Both the position numbers and the translations under genes were made by a program. Positions 14,851 to 22,309 of a DNA stretch of 64,000 nucleotides are shown here, piece after piece. The DNA is taken from positions 186,001 to 250,000 of IMG/VR virus record IMGVR_UViG_3300042473_001540; one strand, written 5' to 3'. Position 1 is the first letter of the stretch, and the number at the start of each line of letters is the position of its first letter. The notes below the pieces were generated by a model, which saw nothing but the letters and a program-made list of their open reading frames with translations, was not told the DNA's origin and ran no database searches. This DNA comes from a virus.

Positions 14851-14879
14851 TTGACAACCCCGTAACCCCCTGCTACTTT
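14851..14879 (+). promoter_or_regulatory. Early promoter, leaderless transcript predicted
   Basis: TTGACA, 17-bp spacer, TACTTT preceded by TGC. The -10 ends 6 bases before ATG 14886, so transcription should begin at or near the start codon. Confidence 0.7.
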
Positions 14880-14885
14880 AGGCAC

Positions 14886-15122
14886 ATGAACAACAAACCC
14901 AAACCCACTCCCGCCCGTCTTGTGCGCAGCCTCATCACCCTGCTGGGTACACCTCGAATCCTGTTCAGCGACCGCATTCAAAATGGTCGCAGCATCAAGG
15001 TATGGGGGTGGGATGAACGCCTCTACAGCGAGGCCAGCATGATCCTTGCGCGGCATGGCTACCGTGTGCGCAAGGTAAAGACCTCGTTTGGCAGCACTCG
15101 TCTTCACGTGTTTGAGAAATAG
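14886..15122 (+). CDS. Basic small protein, unknown (78 aa)
   Basis: 78 residues from ATG 14886 (MNNKPKPTPARLV). Strongly basic, with RHGYRVRKVKTSFGSTRLHV near the end, suggesting nucleic-acid contact. A longer frame upstream overlaps the preceding gene and is rejected because the promoter sits inside it. Confidence 0.55.
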   Translation: MNNKPKPTPARLVRSLITLLGTPRILFSDRIQNGRSIKVWGWDERLYSEASMILARHGYRVRKVKTSFGSTRLHVFEK

Positions 15123-15133
15123 GAAAACCGGTT

Positions 15134-15505
15134 ATGACCGATGATCTCGGAAACCTTTCTGACAATGACTTCAAGCGCCTAGTGCACCTGGTGAACGAGA
15201 TCATCCACCTAAGCCACGAAGGTGCTCGAGAAGGGCAAGCTCGGGCACACGACATCTACGCACTGTCACGAGATGCACGCGACATCTTGATCCTGGACGA
15301 AACCAGTCGGGAAGCTATGCGACGCCTCACAAATACTGAACGTCCCACCATGTATGGGGTCACCATCAGCAAGTCTGTGGAAGACTATGTTCGTGCTGGC
15401 ATGAAGATCAATGCCATCAAAGAGCTGCGAACTGAAACGGCTCTGGGCCTGAAAGAGGCCAAGGACGTTGTGGAGGCTTTTGCCAGCACAATTACGCCCT
15501 TTTAG
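15134..15505 (+). CDS. Protein with ribosomal L7/L12 C-terminal-like motif (123 aa)
   Basis: The C-terminal 35 residues include MKINAIKELRTETALGLKEA followed by KDVVEAF. This is the hallmark first helix-turn-helix of the bL12 C-terminal domain (consensus K-x-x-V-I-K-x-V-R-x-x-T-G-L-G-L-K-E-A-K-x-x-V-E), the part that contacts elongation factors. The rest of that domain is missing and the N-terminal 85 residues are an unrelated helix. It might compete for or recruit translation factors. AGGAAA precedes ATG 15134. Confidence 0.75.
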   Translation: MTDDLGNLSDNDFKRLVHLVNEIIHLSHEGAREGQARAHDIYALSRDARDILILDETSREAMRRLTNTERPTMYGVTISKSVEDYVRAGMKINAIKELRTETALGLKEAKDVVEAFASTITPF

Positions 15506-15517
15506 GCACATCTTTGG

Positions 15518-15545
15518 TTGACAACACTCAATATCCTGCTATGTT
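15518..15545 (+). promoter_or_regulatory. Early sigma70-type promoter
   Basis: TTGACA, 16-bp spacer, TATGTT preceded by TGC. Confidence 0.7.
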
Positions 15546-15569
15546 GCGCTGGTAAATGGAGTACATGAC

Positions 15570-16157
15570 ATGACCAACAAGCCTCAGAAGATCGTTGTTC
15601 ACAAGCACGCCGCCAAGCGGTTGTTTCATGTGAGCATTCACAATGTTGACAGCAAGGCTGCTAACACCACTTGGCAGGGTATTGCAGGCAAGAGCCGTTA
15701 TGCATATGAACAGGGCTTGGTAGGCAACTACAAGAACGATCGCGTTCTCACTGGTGGGCTGATGCTGGCTTTTGTCAACACCCAATATGAGGGTTGGGAA
15801 ACACAGGACGTGGAGGGCGAGTTTCCCAACATGATCCGTGCTGCTGAACACAAGGAACAGGTGGCGGATCAGCTGATCCAGGAGGGTCTTACAAACGTTG
15901 GTGTGCGCAATGTGAACAGCAAGCGCGATCCCAGCAGTGATGGCATGGGCAGCAACTGGAACGCCAAGTTCAACCCCAACCGGATGACAATGGCCAAGGT
16001 GAACGAGAAGATTGACTGGATCAACACAAGCCTGCAGATGAACATCTCTCGAGACGTTCGGAGCCGGGCACTGCGGGCAGTGATTGGTGCTAACGGCAAT
16101 GTGGACAGCATGGCTGGCCTGCTCCGCTTCATCCGACAGGAAATGGGCCTGGTTTGA
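15570..16157 (+). CDS. Unknown protein (195 aa)
   Basis: Not recognised. The basic N-terminus (MTNKPQKIVVHKHAAKRLF) is followed by NTTWQGIAGKSRYAYEQGLVG and a helical C-terminal half with RVRSRALRA-like VRSRALRAVIG. GGAG is 8 bases before ATG 15570. Stop overlaps the next start (TGATG). Confidence 0.6.
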   Translation: MTNKPQKIVVHKHAAKRLFHVSIHNVDSKAANTTWQGIAGKSRYAYEQGLVGNYKNDRVLTGGLMLAFVNTQYEGWETQDVEGEFPNMIRAAEHKEQVADQLIQEGLTNVGVRNVNSKRDPSSDGMGSNWNAKFNPNRMTMAKVNEKIDWINTSLQMNISRDVRSRALRAVIGANGNVDSMAGLLRFIRQEMGLV

Positions 16158-16450
16158 TGGCTGCTGTTTATCGGATCCTGCATGTGCCTACTAGCATGTA
16201 TTTTTGCCCCAGCAGGGAAGTGCGAGTCAAGCTCGCAGACCTACCCAGCTATTATGGCAGCGGCACGATTGCAGTAAAGAGCAATCTCAGCAAAACTGGT
16301 AAGACCTATCTCAAACTGCCTACCATCAAGCAAATTGGCCAAAGATACTACACTCACTTGTTCAATTCTGTGACAGACATGGCTCCTGGAACACATTACT
16401 GTGTGAGGGCTGTGGTGGTGGATGAGTGGGTGGTTGAGGAAATGGCATAA
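16157..16450 (+). CDS. Small beta-rich protein, unknown (97 aa)
   Basis: 97 residues from ATG 16157. It opens with AVYRILHVPTSMYFCPSREV, a pattern found in small phage proteins where a strand is followed by P-T-x-x-Y-F/Y-x-P. The rest contains KTGKTYLKLP and a C-terminal beta strand. No function assigned. Confidence 0.55.
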   Translation: MAAVYRILHVPTSMYFCPSREVRVKLADLPSYYGSGTIAVKSNLSKTGKTYLKLPTIKQIGQRYYTHLFNSVTDMAPGTHYCVRAVVVDEWVVEEMA

Positions 16451-16459
16451 AGTTTTTGG

Positions 16460-16488
16460 TTGACACATAGCTACACCTAGTCTAATGT
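16460..16488 (+). promoter_or_regulatory. Early sigma70-type promoter
   Basis: TTGACA, 17-bp spacer, TAATGT. Confidence 0.65.
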
Positions 16489-16519
16489 GCGTTGATAAGA
16501 CAGTTTTTGTGAGGACGAG

Positions 16520-17731
16520 ATGAGCAAGTTCAGTTGCCCTGTGGTGCGTGTGGCCGCAGTCGAAGAACATCCGAATGCGGATCGCCTTTCTCTTGTGCGC
16601 CTTGAAGGCCTCGGTTATCTCTGCATCGCAAACAAACTAGAGGATGGTAGCCCGCGCTACAAGCCCGGTGACTGGGTCGTATACATTCCCTCAGCCTCGG
16701 TGCTGCCTGAATGGCTGCTCAAGGACATGGGATTTTGGAACGAAGACGCTGGTAAGGGTGTGCTGGCAGGCAGTGATGGCAACCGTGTGAAGCCACTCAA
16801 GCTGCGTGGTATTTTCAGCGAAGGTGTGCTGTATGGGCTCATTGCATATGGTGATGACGATTGCCTTTCTGCTGATTTTGGGTCGGCGACGGATGTACAT
16901 GTAGTAGGCAAAGACAGTCTTGAATATCCAGTCAAGCTAGGCGAGGATGCTGCTGCAATCTTGGGCATCACCAGGTGGGAGCCGCCCATTCCCGCTGCGA
17001 TGTCTGGTGAAGTTGCCAGTGTTGCTGAGGCTGCTCTTACCTACGATTTTCAGCGTTGGGAGAGCGTGCCTGACATCTTCGAACCTGGTGAGGTGGTGGT
17101 GGCCCAAGAAAAAATTCATGGATCTTGTACCATCATCCAGTACTTCCCAGGCATGGACCATCCCGAGATGTTCCCCGACCATGCAGGCTACCGCAGCATC
17201 ACTGTCAGCAGCAAGGGACTAGGCGGTCAGGGTTTGGTGTTCAAGAACAACGAAGCCAACGCCAACAACCTCTATGTGCGGGCACTTGGCACACTGCTAG
17301 CCGACCATGACCTCGCCGGGCTCCTCCACAGGATGAGCAAGGTGGACGGCGGTGCTCATCCGGTGGCTATCCTGGGAGAAGTTTTCGGCAAGGGCGTGCA
17401 GGACCTCGACTACGGCACCACTAAGCCCACGTTCCGGGTGTTCGACATGCGGATCGGGCGGGAGTGGCTAAGTCCCGATGCCGTGGCCTACTGGGCAAAG
17501 GACCTGCCCTGTGTACCTACCCTCTACACTGGCCCCTTTGACCAAACTGCCATTGAGGCTGTGAGAGACGGTGTCACAACGGTGGGTGGCACCAATGTGC
17601 GGGAAGGTGTGGTGGTGCGCAGCCTGGTTCCCACCGAGCATCCCCTGCACGGTAGGAAAATCTGCAAATTCATCTCTCCGGCGTATCTGCTCCGCCGAGT
17701 GAAGAACGGCGAGGCAACGGAGTTCAACTGA
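16520..17731 (+). CDS. RNA ligase, Rnl5 (DraRnl-like) type
   Basis: 403 residues. The N-terminal module (VRVAAVEEHPNADRL, then YKPGDWVVYIPSASVLPEWL) is the OB-like domain that precedes the ligase core in Deinococcus DraRnl homologs. The nucleotidyltransferase core follows with motif I K198-I-H-G (VVAQEKIHGSCTI), the FGKGVQDLDYG region, EGVVVRS (motif IV-like) and RKICKFISPAYLLRR with the motif V lysines. It should adenylylate and seal RNA 3'-OH/5'-phosphate nicks. A second copy of its last 29 codons occurs at 18149-18235, showing that a paralog once followed it. Confidence 0.85.
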   Translation: MSKFSCPVVRVAAVEEHPNADRLSLVRLEGLGYLCIANKLEDGSPRYKPGDWVVYIPSASVLPEWLLKDMGFWNEDAGKGVLAGSDGNRVKPLKLRGIFSEGVLYGLIAYGDDDCLSADFGSATDVHVVGKDSLEYPVKLGEDAAAILGITRWEPPIPAAMSGEVASVAEAALTYDFQRWESVPDIFEPGEVVVAQEKIHGSCTIIQYFPGMDHPEMFPDHAGYRSITVSSKGLGGQGLVFKNNEANANNLYVRALGTLLADHDLAGLLHRMSKVDGGAHPVAILGEVFGKGVQDLDYGTTKPTFRVFDMRIGREWLSPDAVAYWAKDLPCVPTLYTGPFDQTAIEAVRDGVTTVGGTNVREGVVVRSLVPTEHPLHGRKICKFISPAYLLRRVKNGEATEFN

Positions 17732-17813
17732 TGCGCTACGATCTACTGGAGGTCTACTGCTGCCTATGCCCAAGTCCCTAGACATATTGATCCCAGAAAC
17801 AGAAACTTTCTGG

Positions 17814-17841
17814 TTGACAATGTCCGGAACTGTGCTAATAT
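17814..17841 (+). promoter_or_regulatory. Early sigma70-type promoter
   Basis: TTGACA, 16-bp spacer, TAATAT preceded by TGC. A second -10-like TATAAT lies at 17846. Confidence 0.7.
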
Positions 17842-17868
17842 GACGTATAATACATAAAGGACTAACAA

Positions 17869-18141
17869 ATGAGCGATCTCCCCAAGCCTATGTTTGCTAA
17901 CGTTGGCCGCGCGTATGTGGCTGCTGCCGCGTTGGGTCTAGACACTAGCAATCTCAGTCGTGATCGTGCTGATACTGTGCTCCGCGCGCTGGTCAAAATG
18001 CCTGGTTGGCTGGAACAAAACCTGGATGTGTATCAGATGTGGATGGCTGATGTTGACCCCTGGCATTGCTTCATCCGTGACCTGAGCGCGTACACCAAGC
18101 AAGTGCGGGCTCACACGAAAGCTACCACGCGGGCCAAGTGA
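17869..18141 (+). CDS. Unknown helical protein (90 aa)
   Basis: 90 residues starting MSDLPKPMFANVGRAYVAAA, helical, with a basic tail (RAHTKATTRAK). It has its own early promoter and lies between the Rnl5 gene and the Rnl5 remnant. Since the remnant begins only 7 bases after its stop, this gene and its promoter appear to occupy the place of the body of a lost ligase copy. Confidence 0.6.
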   Translation: MSDLPKPMFANVGRAYVAAAALGLDTSNLSRDRADTVLRALVKMPGWLEQNLDVYQMWMADVDPWHCFIRDLSAYTKQVRAHTKATTRAK

Positions 18142-18148
18142 GTATCGA

Positions 18149-18235
18149 CTGCATAGCAGGAAAATCTGCAAGTTCCTCTCTCCGTCATATCTTCTCCGAC
18201 GGGTGAAGAACGGTGAAACAACAGAGTTCAACTGA
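18149..18235 (+). pseudogene. Remnant of a second Rnl5-type RNA ligase (C-terminal 29 codons)
   Basis: Translates as LHSRKICKFLSPSYLLRRVK and NGETTEFN, then stop. The intact ligase ends LHGRKICKFISPAYLLRRVK, NGEATEFN, stop. Only 4 of 28 residues differ, while many third codon positions differ, so the copy diverged as a working protein before its 5' part was lost. Homology stops sharply at 18149. Confidence 0.85.
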
Positions 18236-18247
18236 GTCGGGGCCACG

Positions 18248-18526
18248 ATGACCGAAAACTATATTCTCTTGAAATGGGGCACACTCAAGGGCTATCGGGT
18301 AGCTGACAACCCTGTGGCGCAAGGTTTGATTAAACAGTACATGGAGTTGGGTGCCAGCGCCATGCACCAACAGGACACTCCCGAACAAAAACAAATCATA
18401 TGCGAACTGCTGCCTGCTCTGGCGTGCCCGCGCCGTGCCTTCCCCAACCCATACGACCCCACAGGGCTGCTGCACTGGATCGCAACCCAGGAGCCGGTCA
18501 TTCTCGGACGCGACCCCGCTGGCTAG
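18248..18526 (+). pseudogene. Phage hypothetical truncated at the GC-rich junction
   Basis: The first 55 or so residues (ILLKWGTLKGYRVADNP, then LGASAMHQQDTPEQKQIICE) match a common small phage protein with the L-K-W-G-T-L-K-G signature. From about 18410 the frame runs into GC-rich DNA and ends in an unrelated tail to 18526. The normal C-terminus of this family is missing. Confidence 0.7.
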
Positions 18527-19697
18527 CCGGCTGGCCATTTCAGGATGCCGCCATGTCACGCCGCTTTCTCGTTACCGGAGGTGCCGGCTTCGTCGGCAGC
18601 CATCTCGTCGCCGCCCTGCTGGACCAAGGCGCGGAGGTGGTGGTGTTCGACAACCTGCGCACCGGCCATCGCGAAGCCGTGCTCCCCGGCGCCACGCTGG
18701 TCACCGGCGCGCTGGAGGACCCCGATGCGATCGCGTCCGTGCTGGCGCAGGGGCCGTGGCATGCGGTGTTCCACTTCGCCGCGCTGTCGCTGGTGGGCGA
18801 TTCCATGCGCGACCCGATCGGCTATCTCTCGGCCAATGTCGGCAACGGCCTGCGCCTGTTGGAGGCCTGCGTGAAGCACGGCGTGCCCCGCTTCGTGTTC
18901 TCCTCCACCGCCGCCCTGTTCGGCACGCCAGACCGCATGCCGATCGACGAGGAAACCGCGATCGACCCCGGCTCACCCTACGGCGAAAGCAAATGGATGA
19001 TGGAGCGCGCGCTGGGCTGGGCCGAACGCATCCACGGCATGCGCTCCGCCTGCCTGCGCTACTTCAACGCCGCCGGCGCCGACCCGCAGGGCCGCCTGGG
19101 CGAGGACCACACGCCGGAAACCCATCTGATCCCGTTGGCCATCGACGCCATGCTCGGCCGTCGCGCCGAACTCGCCGTGTTTGGCACCGATTACGACACG
19201 CCGGACGGCACCTGCATCCGCGACTACATCCATGTCACCGACCTCGCCGCCGCCCACCTCGCGGCGCTGGAGCGGCTGGACCACGCCAGCGTCACCTACA
19301 ACCTCGGCACCGCCGCCGGGCATTCGGTGCTGGAGGTGATCCAGAGCGTGGAGCGCGTCAGCCGCCGCCCGGTGCCGCACCGCTTCGCCCCACGCCGCCC
19401 TGGCGACCCCGCCCGCCTTGTTGCCAGCCCGGCGCGGATCATGCGCGAAACCGGCTGGCAGCCGCGCCTCGCAGCACTGGATGACATCGTCGCCACCGCC
19501 CTGGCCTGGCGCGAAGCCCATCCGCGCGGCTACGGCGGATGAGTTACCGCATCCCGGCGCATCGGCCTGTGCGTGTTCTCAGAAGTGCATTTTTCACCTA
19601 CTTATGTCCTCATCCGCCCAGCCGCCGCAGCGAGGACCGCCACGCCATGAGCCAGCCTGCCGCGACCACGGTCGCCAAGAACCTGGGCGCATGACGC
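18415..19697 (+). other. GC-rich foreign segment carrying galE
   Basis: About 1.3 kb of visibly GC-rich DNA with strong G/C third positions, unlike everything else in the window. The left edge lies inside a truncated phage gene. The right edge lies inside a truncated LTW-family gene. No target-site duplication, terminal repeats or transposase could be seen. Either a horizontal insertion that replaced phage DNA or a chimeric assembly join. Edge positions are approximate (plus or minus 15 bases). Confidence 0.75.
18553..19542 (+). CDS. galE: UDP-glucose 4-epimerase (GalE), bacterial-type
   Basis: 329 residues, full length. Rossmann motif TGGAGFVGSHLV at residues 8-19, the SS-T-AALFG segment, catalytic Y-G-x-S-K (SPYGESKWMMERAL) and CLRYFNAAGADP are all present. 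It interconverts UDP-glucose and UDP-galactose for surface polysaccharide synthesis. Codon usage is that of a GC-rich bacterium rather than of this phage. No phage-type promoter precedes it, so expression from this position is doubtful. Confidence 0.9.
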   Translation: MSRRFLVTGGAGFVGSHLVAALLDQGAEVVVFDNLRTGHREAVLPGATLVTGALEDPDAIASVLAQGPWHAVFHFAALSLVGDSMRDPIGYLSANVGNGLRLLEACVKHGVPRFVFSSTAALFGTPDRMPIDEETAIDPGSPYGESKWMMERALGWAERIHGMRSACLRYFNAAGADPQGRLGEDHTPETHLIPLAIDAMLGRRAELAVFGTDYDTPDGTCIRDYIHVTDLAAAHLAALERLDHASVTYNLGTAAGHSVLEVIQSVERVSRRPVPHRFAPRRPGDPARLVASPARIMRETGWQPRLAALDDIVATALAWREAHPRGYGG

Positions 19698-19832
19698 TGG
19701 AAGTCCTGCATGGAGTTTCCCAACCAAGAAACTTATCTGCAATGTTTGCTCACATGGAGTTGACGGCATCTGTGAGTCTGTTGCGTGTGATACAATGTAC
19801 CAACACCCTCTCTATGGACGGAGATAAAAAGG
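19543..19832. other. Right junction region without an intact gene
   Basis: Bases 19543 to about 19697 continue the GC-rich foreign DNA, with a possible 15-codon frame beginning at 19647. From there the sequence returns to phage composition, with a gene fragment at 19698-19763. Bases 19764-19832 show no gene. Confidence 0.6.
19698..19763 (+). pseudogene. C-terminal fragment of an LTW-family gene
   Basis: Translates as WKSCMEFPNQETYLQCLLTW then Ser and stop, matching the family signature F-x-N-x-E-x4-x-L-L-T-W-S. No start or N-terminal half is present because the GC-rich segment abuts it. Confidence 0.75.
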
Positions 19833-19860
19833 TTGACACAGTCTGTCTGTGCTGTATATT
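19833..19860 (+). promoter_or_regulatory. Early sigma70-type promoter
   Basis: TTGACA, 16-bp spacer, TATATT preceded by TG. Confidence 0.8.
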
Positions 19861-19884
19861 GAAGCTACACAAGGAGAACAACAA

Positions 19885-20367
19885 ATGGAAGCCACGCCTG
19901 ATCTAGCTGTCTACGTGCTGGCCCGAACTGATCTGCCCAGTATGAACCCAGGAAAGCTGGCTGCACAAGTACATCATGCTGGAACCCAGATGATGAGCCT
20001 ATTTGCAGATCATCCACTAGTTCAACAGTATGTTGCCGACGGTGTCTCACAAGGTGCCTACTACTTCAACACCACAATTGTGCTGGGTGCCACAATGGAC
20101 CAGCTTCATGGTCTGAGATGCACTTATGGTTGGGAATACCACCTCACTGTCAAGGGGTCAGTCGTCGACCCCAGCTACCCATTTTTTGTGGAAAATCAAG
20201 AGGTAGCTGATCTTGTTGCAGCTAATGGCAAGGCAGCTGTCATCAAAACCATGGATGATGGGCGTGTGCTGATGACTCGCCAAGAGACCACTTGCATTTG
20301 GTGCCTTGTGGATCGCAACAAGCCCGAAGTTTCAGACATTCTAGGCCATCTCAAACTCTATCCCTAA
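19885..20367 (+). CDS. Pth2-like peptidyl-tRNA hydrolase fold protein
   Basis: 160 residues. The N-terminal segment VYVLARTDLPSMNPGKLAAQ followed by VHHA is the Pth2/PTH2-family signature (V-R-x-D-L-x-M-x-x-G-K-x-A-A-Q-x-x-H-A) containing the catalytic Lys and Gln/His region. The rest has the expected strands and a W-C-L-V-D-R-N-K-P-E-V helix. Pth2 enzymes release peptidyl groups from stalled peptidyl-tRNA. The DP or drop-off-rescue substrate of a phage version is unknown. AAGGAG sits 8 bases upstream of ATG 19885, and the promoter is strong. Confidence 0.7.
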   Translation: MEATPDLAVYVLARTDLPSMNPGKLAAQVHHAGTQMMSLFADHPLVQQYVADGVSQGAYYFNTTIVLGATMDQLHGLRCTYGWEYHLTVKGSVVDPSYPFFVENQEVADLVAANGKAAVIKTMDDGRVLMTRQETTCIWCLVDRNKPEVSDILGHLKLYP

Positions 20368-20385
20368 CAACAAAGGACACTGCCT

Positions 20386-20514
20386 GTGCTATTGCTGATT
20401 GAACTCATCGGTGCTCTGGTGCTCATTGGCGTATGTGCCTATGGTGCCAGCAAACTGATCGAAAGTTTCTACGATCGCAACCGAACCCCTCCCGACCGCA
20501 AGGACCCCAACTGA
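20386..20514 (+). CDS. Single-helix membrane microprotein (42 aa)
   Basis: GTG start 20386 with AAAGGA 8 bases before. One membrane helix (LLLIELIGALVLIGVCAYG) is followed by a charged tail rich in R, D, P (SFYDRNRTPPDRKDPN). It lies between Pth2 and the SPFH gene and ends 1 base before the latter. It may be a small membrane partner of the SPFH protein. Confidence 0.65.
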   Translation: MLLLIELIGALVLIGVCAYGASKLIESFYDRNRTPPDRKDPN

Positions 20515-20515
20515 T

Positions 20516-21436
20516 ATGTGGAATCAACCTCCGCGTGACTCCAATCCTCGAATCAACCCTCTACAGGAGACTCCCCGAGTGAACGCTCGATTCATCGCTA
20601 CCATGGTAGGTGGCGCAATGGCTGCTCTGCTGGCACTCACAGTGATCCTCGGCAGCTGGTACACAGTTGATGAGCGTCAGCGCGGTGTGCTGCTCCGCAA
20701 CGGCAAGCTGGTGAGCGTGGTGCAGCCAGGGCTGGGATTCAAAATCCCCTTCATCGACAATGTGGTGCTCATGAGCACCGAGACCGTCCTGCTGCGACTG
20801 GACAAGGAAGCGGTCTACAGCCGAGACCAGCAACCTGCAACTATCACCTTCTCGGTGAGCTGGCGTGTGAGCGAAGACAATGTGGACGATGTCTACAAGG
20901 AGTTTGGCGGGCTCCGAGGAGTTCAAGACCGTGTGATCCTGCCGGGTGTGCGTGACGAGCTCAAGAACGTAATGGGTCGCTACAACGCAGTCACAGCGAT
21001 TCAGGATCGCACCCGACTGGGCACAGATGTCAAGGCGGCCATTGTGGCCAACATCAAAGGGCCGTTTGTGATCGAGAATCTGGCTATTGAAAACATTGAT
21101 TTCAGTGACGCTTACGAAAAATCCATCGAACAGCGAATGCTCGCGGAGGTGGCTGTTGAAAGAGATCGACAGGATGCGATCCGAGAGAAGGTGCAGGCTG
21201 AAATTGTTGTAACCAAAGCGCAGGCCGAAGCTGATGCAGTCAAGGCACGAGCTGGAGCTGAAGCTGAAGCTATCCAACTGCGCGGCGAAGCTGAAGCCAA
21301 GGCCATCCGGGCCCGAGGCGATGCACTTCGCGCGAACGCAGAGCTAGTCACACTTACGGCTGCAGAGCGATGGGACGGTAAGCTCCCTACCACTATGGTC
21401 CCAGGTGCAGCACTGCCCTTTGTGCATGTGAAGTAA
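20516..21436 (+). CDS. SPFH/band-7 (prohibitin/HflK-like) membrane protein
   Basis: 306 residues. A short cytoplasmic N-terminus, one membrane helix (about 25-45), then the SPFH domain: VDERQRGVLLRNGKLVSVVQ, PGLGFKIPFIDNV and the VSWRVSEDNVDDVY strand. The C-terminal third is an Ala/Glu-rich coiled coil (repeated A-E-A-x-A-I/V-K). Such proteins form ring-like scaffolds on the inner membrane and regulate FtsH-type proteases. Phage copies are known in large genomes but without a settled role. A strong terminator follows. Confidence 0.85.
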   Translation: MWNQPPRDSNPRINPLQETPRVNARFIATMVGGAMAALLALTVILGSWYTVDERQRGVLLRNGKLVSVVQPGLGFKIPFIDNVVLMSTETVLLRLDKEAVYSRDQQPATITFSVSWRVSEDNVDDVYKEFGGLRGVQDRVILPGVRDELKNVMGRYNAVTAIQDRTRLGTDVKAAIVANIKGPFVIENLAIENIDFSDAYEKSIEQRMLAEVAVERDRQDAIREKVQAEIVVTKAQAEADAVKARAGAEAEAIQLRGEAEAKAIRARGDALRANAELVTLTAAERWDGKLPTTMVPGAALPFVHVK

Positions 21437-21442
21437 TCAAAC

Positions 21443-21470
21443 AGAAAGGTGGGTGAAAGCTCACCTTTCT
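21443..21470 (+). terminator. Hairpin terminator, 9-bp stem
   Basis: AGAAAGGTG pairs with CACCTTTCT. Two bases later the next TTGACA promoter begins. Confidence 0.75.
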
Positions 21471-21472
21471 CC

Positions 21473-21500
21473 TTGACAAAAGTGTCAAACCCGCTAAATT
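21473..21500 (+). promoter_or_regulatory. Early sigma70-type promoter
   Basis: TTGACA, 16-bp spacer, TAAATT. Confidence 0.65.
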
Positions 21501-21534
21501 ACAGATGTTGATAAACCAAGTGAGCTATCCACAC

Positions 21535-21690
21535 ATGACCGAAGATCAGATTGAGCGTACCGTGGAACGTGCAACAGATCGCCTGGACGAGCGTTATATG
21601 CGAGGGGAGATCAGCCGGGCACGCTATGCTGATGAAGCTGACAAGCTGAGTACATGGGCTGAACGCGAGTATCGCAGGGCGCGTCGGTGA
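21535..21690 (+). CDS. Small charged helical protein (51 aa)
   Basis: 51 residues (MTEDQIERTVERATDRLDER). It is a single charged helix with the common small-phage-protein motif R-x-x-x-G-x-I-S-x-x-x-Y-x-x-E. A start at 21505 would add ten residues and leave almost no leader. Function unknown. Confidence 0.55.
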   Translation: MTEDQIERTVERATDRLDERYMRGEISRARYADEADKLSTWAEREYRRARR

Positions 21691-22028
21691 AATTGGGACA
21701 ACACCTACACCAACGCCAAATGCTGTTGGATCAAGAGCTGTTGAGAACCACGTTGTTGGCAGTGCAACGTGAGCGAGAACGTGTGCATGACCAGCACTAT
21801 GATCTGGAACGCTTTAAAAGCCAGATCATCAGTTGTGTTTTGGAAAATCGGCCCATGCTCATGTTTACTCCTGGAAATAACTGGACTGACCCTCAAAATC
21901 CTGAACACCCTCCACGTTTTGTGTGCCATCGAGACCACAAGTTATGGCAAGAGTTCCTAGTTTGGTTGGAAAGTGAACACATGGAAATCCAATACCATGG
22001 ATGGAATTTCACTGTGATAGCCAAGTGA
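21687..22028 (+). CDS. Unknown small protein (113 aa)
   Basis: 113 residues from GTG 21687, overlapping the previous stop as GTGA. The N-terminal 50 residues are a charged helix, the C-terminal half has WTDPQNPEHPPRF and ends in a beta strand (YHGWNFTVIAK) where an LTW signature might have been. Unknown function. Confidence 0.55.
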   Translation: MKLGQHLHQRQMLLDQELLRTTLLAVQRERERVHDQHYDLERFKSQIISCVLENRPMLMFTPGNNWTDPQNPEHPPRFVCHRDHKLWQEFLVWLESEHMEIQYHGWNFTVIAK

Positions 22029-22309
22029 CAGAAGACAGAGTCTTCCACAATGCGCTGCTTTTGTTTCCCAAAGATCTTTTCTGCTGCTCTGTTACACTTG
22101 GCGAGGAATACTACCGCCAACAATACGAAATCTTGGATTGGCTACGCCAACAAGGACCTGGTGACACTGGAATTGGTGATCCACCACAAGGTGAGTGCGT
22201 TTGGGCATATACACAGCTTTTTGGATACCAGTATATCGCTTTCCCCACTAGGGAACTGGTGACGCATTTTCAGCTGGTTTGGCAAAACAACACAGGACAT
22301 AGTGGTTGA
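22025..22309 (+). CDS. LTW-family-like protein (94 aa)
   Basis: From GTG 22025 (GTGA overlap). Ends YIAFPTRELVTHFQLVWQNN plus a short tail, a diverged but recognisable signature (F-x3-E-L-x3-F-x-L-V-W). The N-terminal half contains ILDWLRQQG in the position of the family W-helix. Confidence 0.55.
   Translation: MTEDRVFHNALLLFPKDLFCCSVTLGEEYYRQQYEILDWLRQQGPGDTGIGDPPQGECVWAYTQLFGYQYIAFPTRELVTHFQLVWQNNTGHSG

Noticed and set aside
17731-17781. A 16-codon frame overlapping the Rnl5 stop (TGATG)
   Set aside because: It is too short, has no conserved features and lies just upstream of the next promoter. It could be the eroded start of the lost second ligase, but this cannot be shown.
18351-19484. 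A 377-codon plus-strand frame overlapping galE
   Set aside because: It is the GC-rich alternative frame of galE, full of Arg, Pro and His; GC-rich genes routinely leave such long spurious frames.
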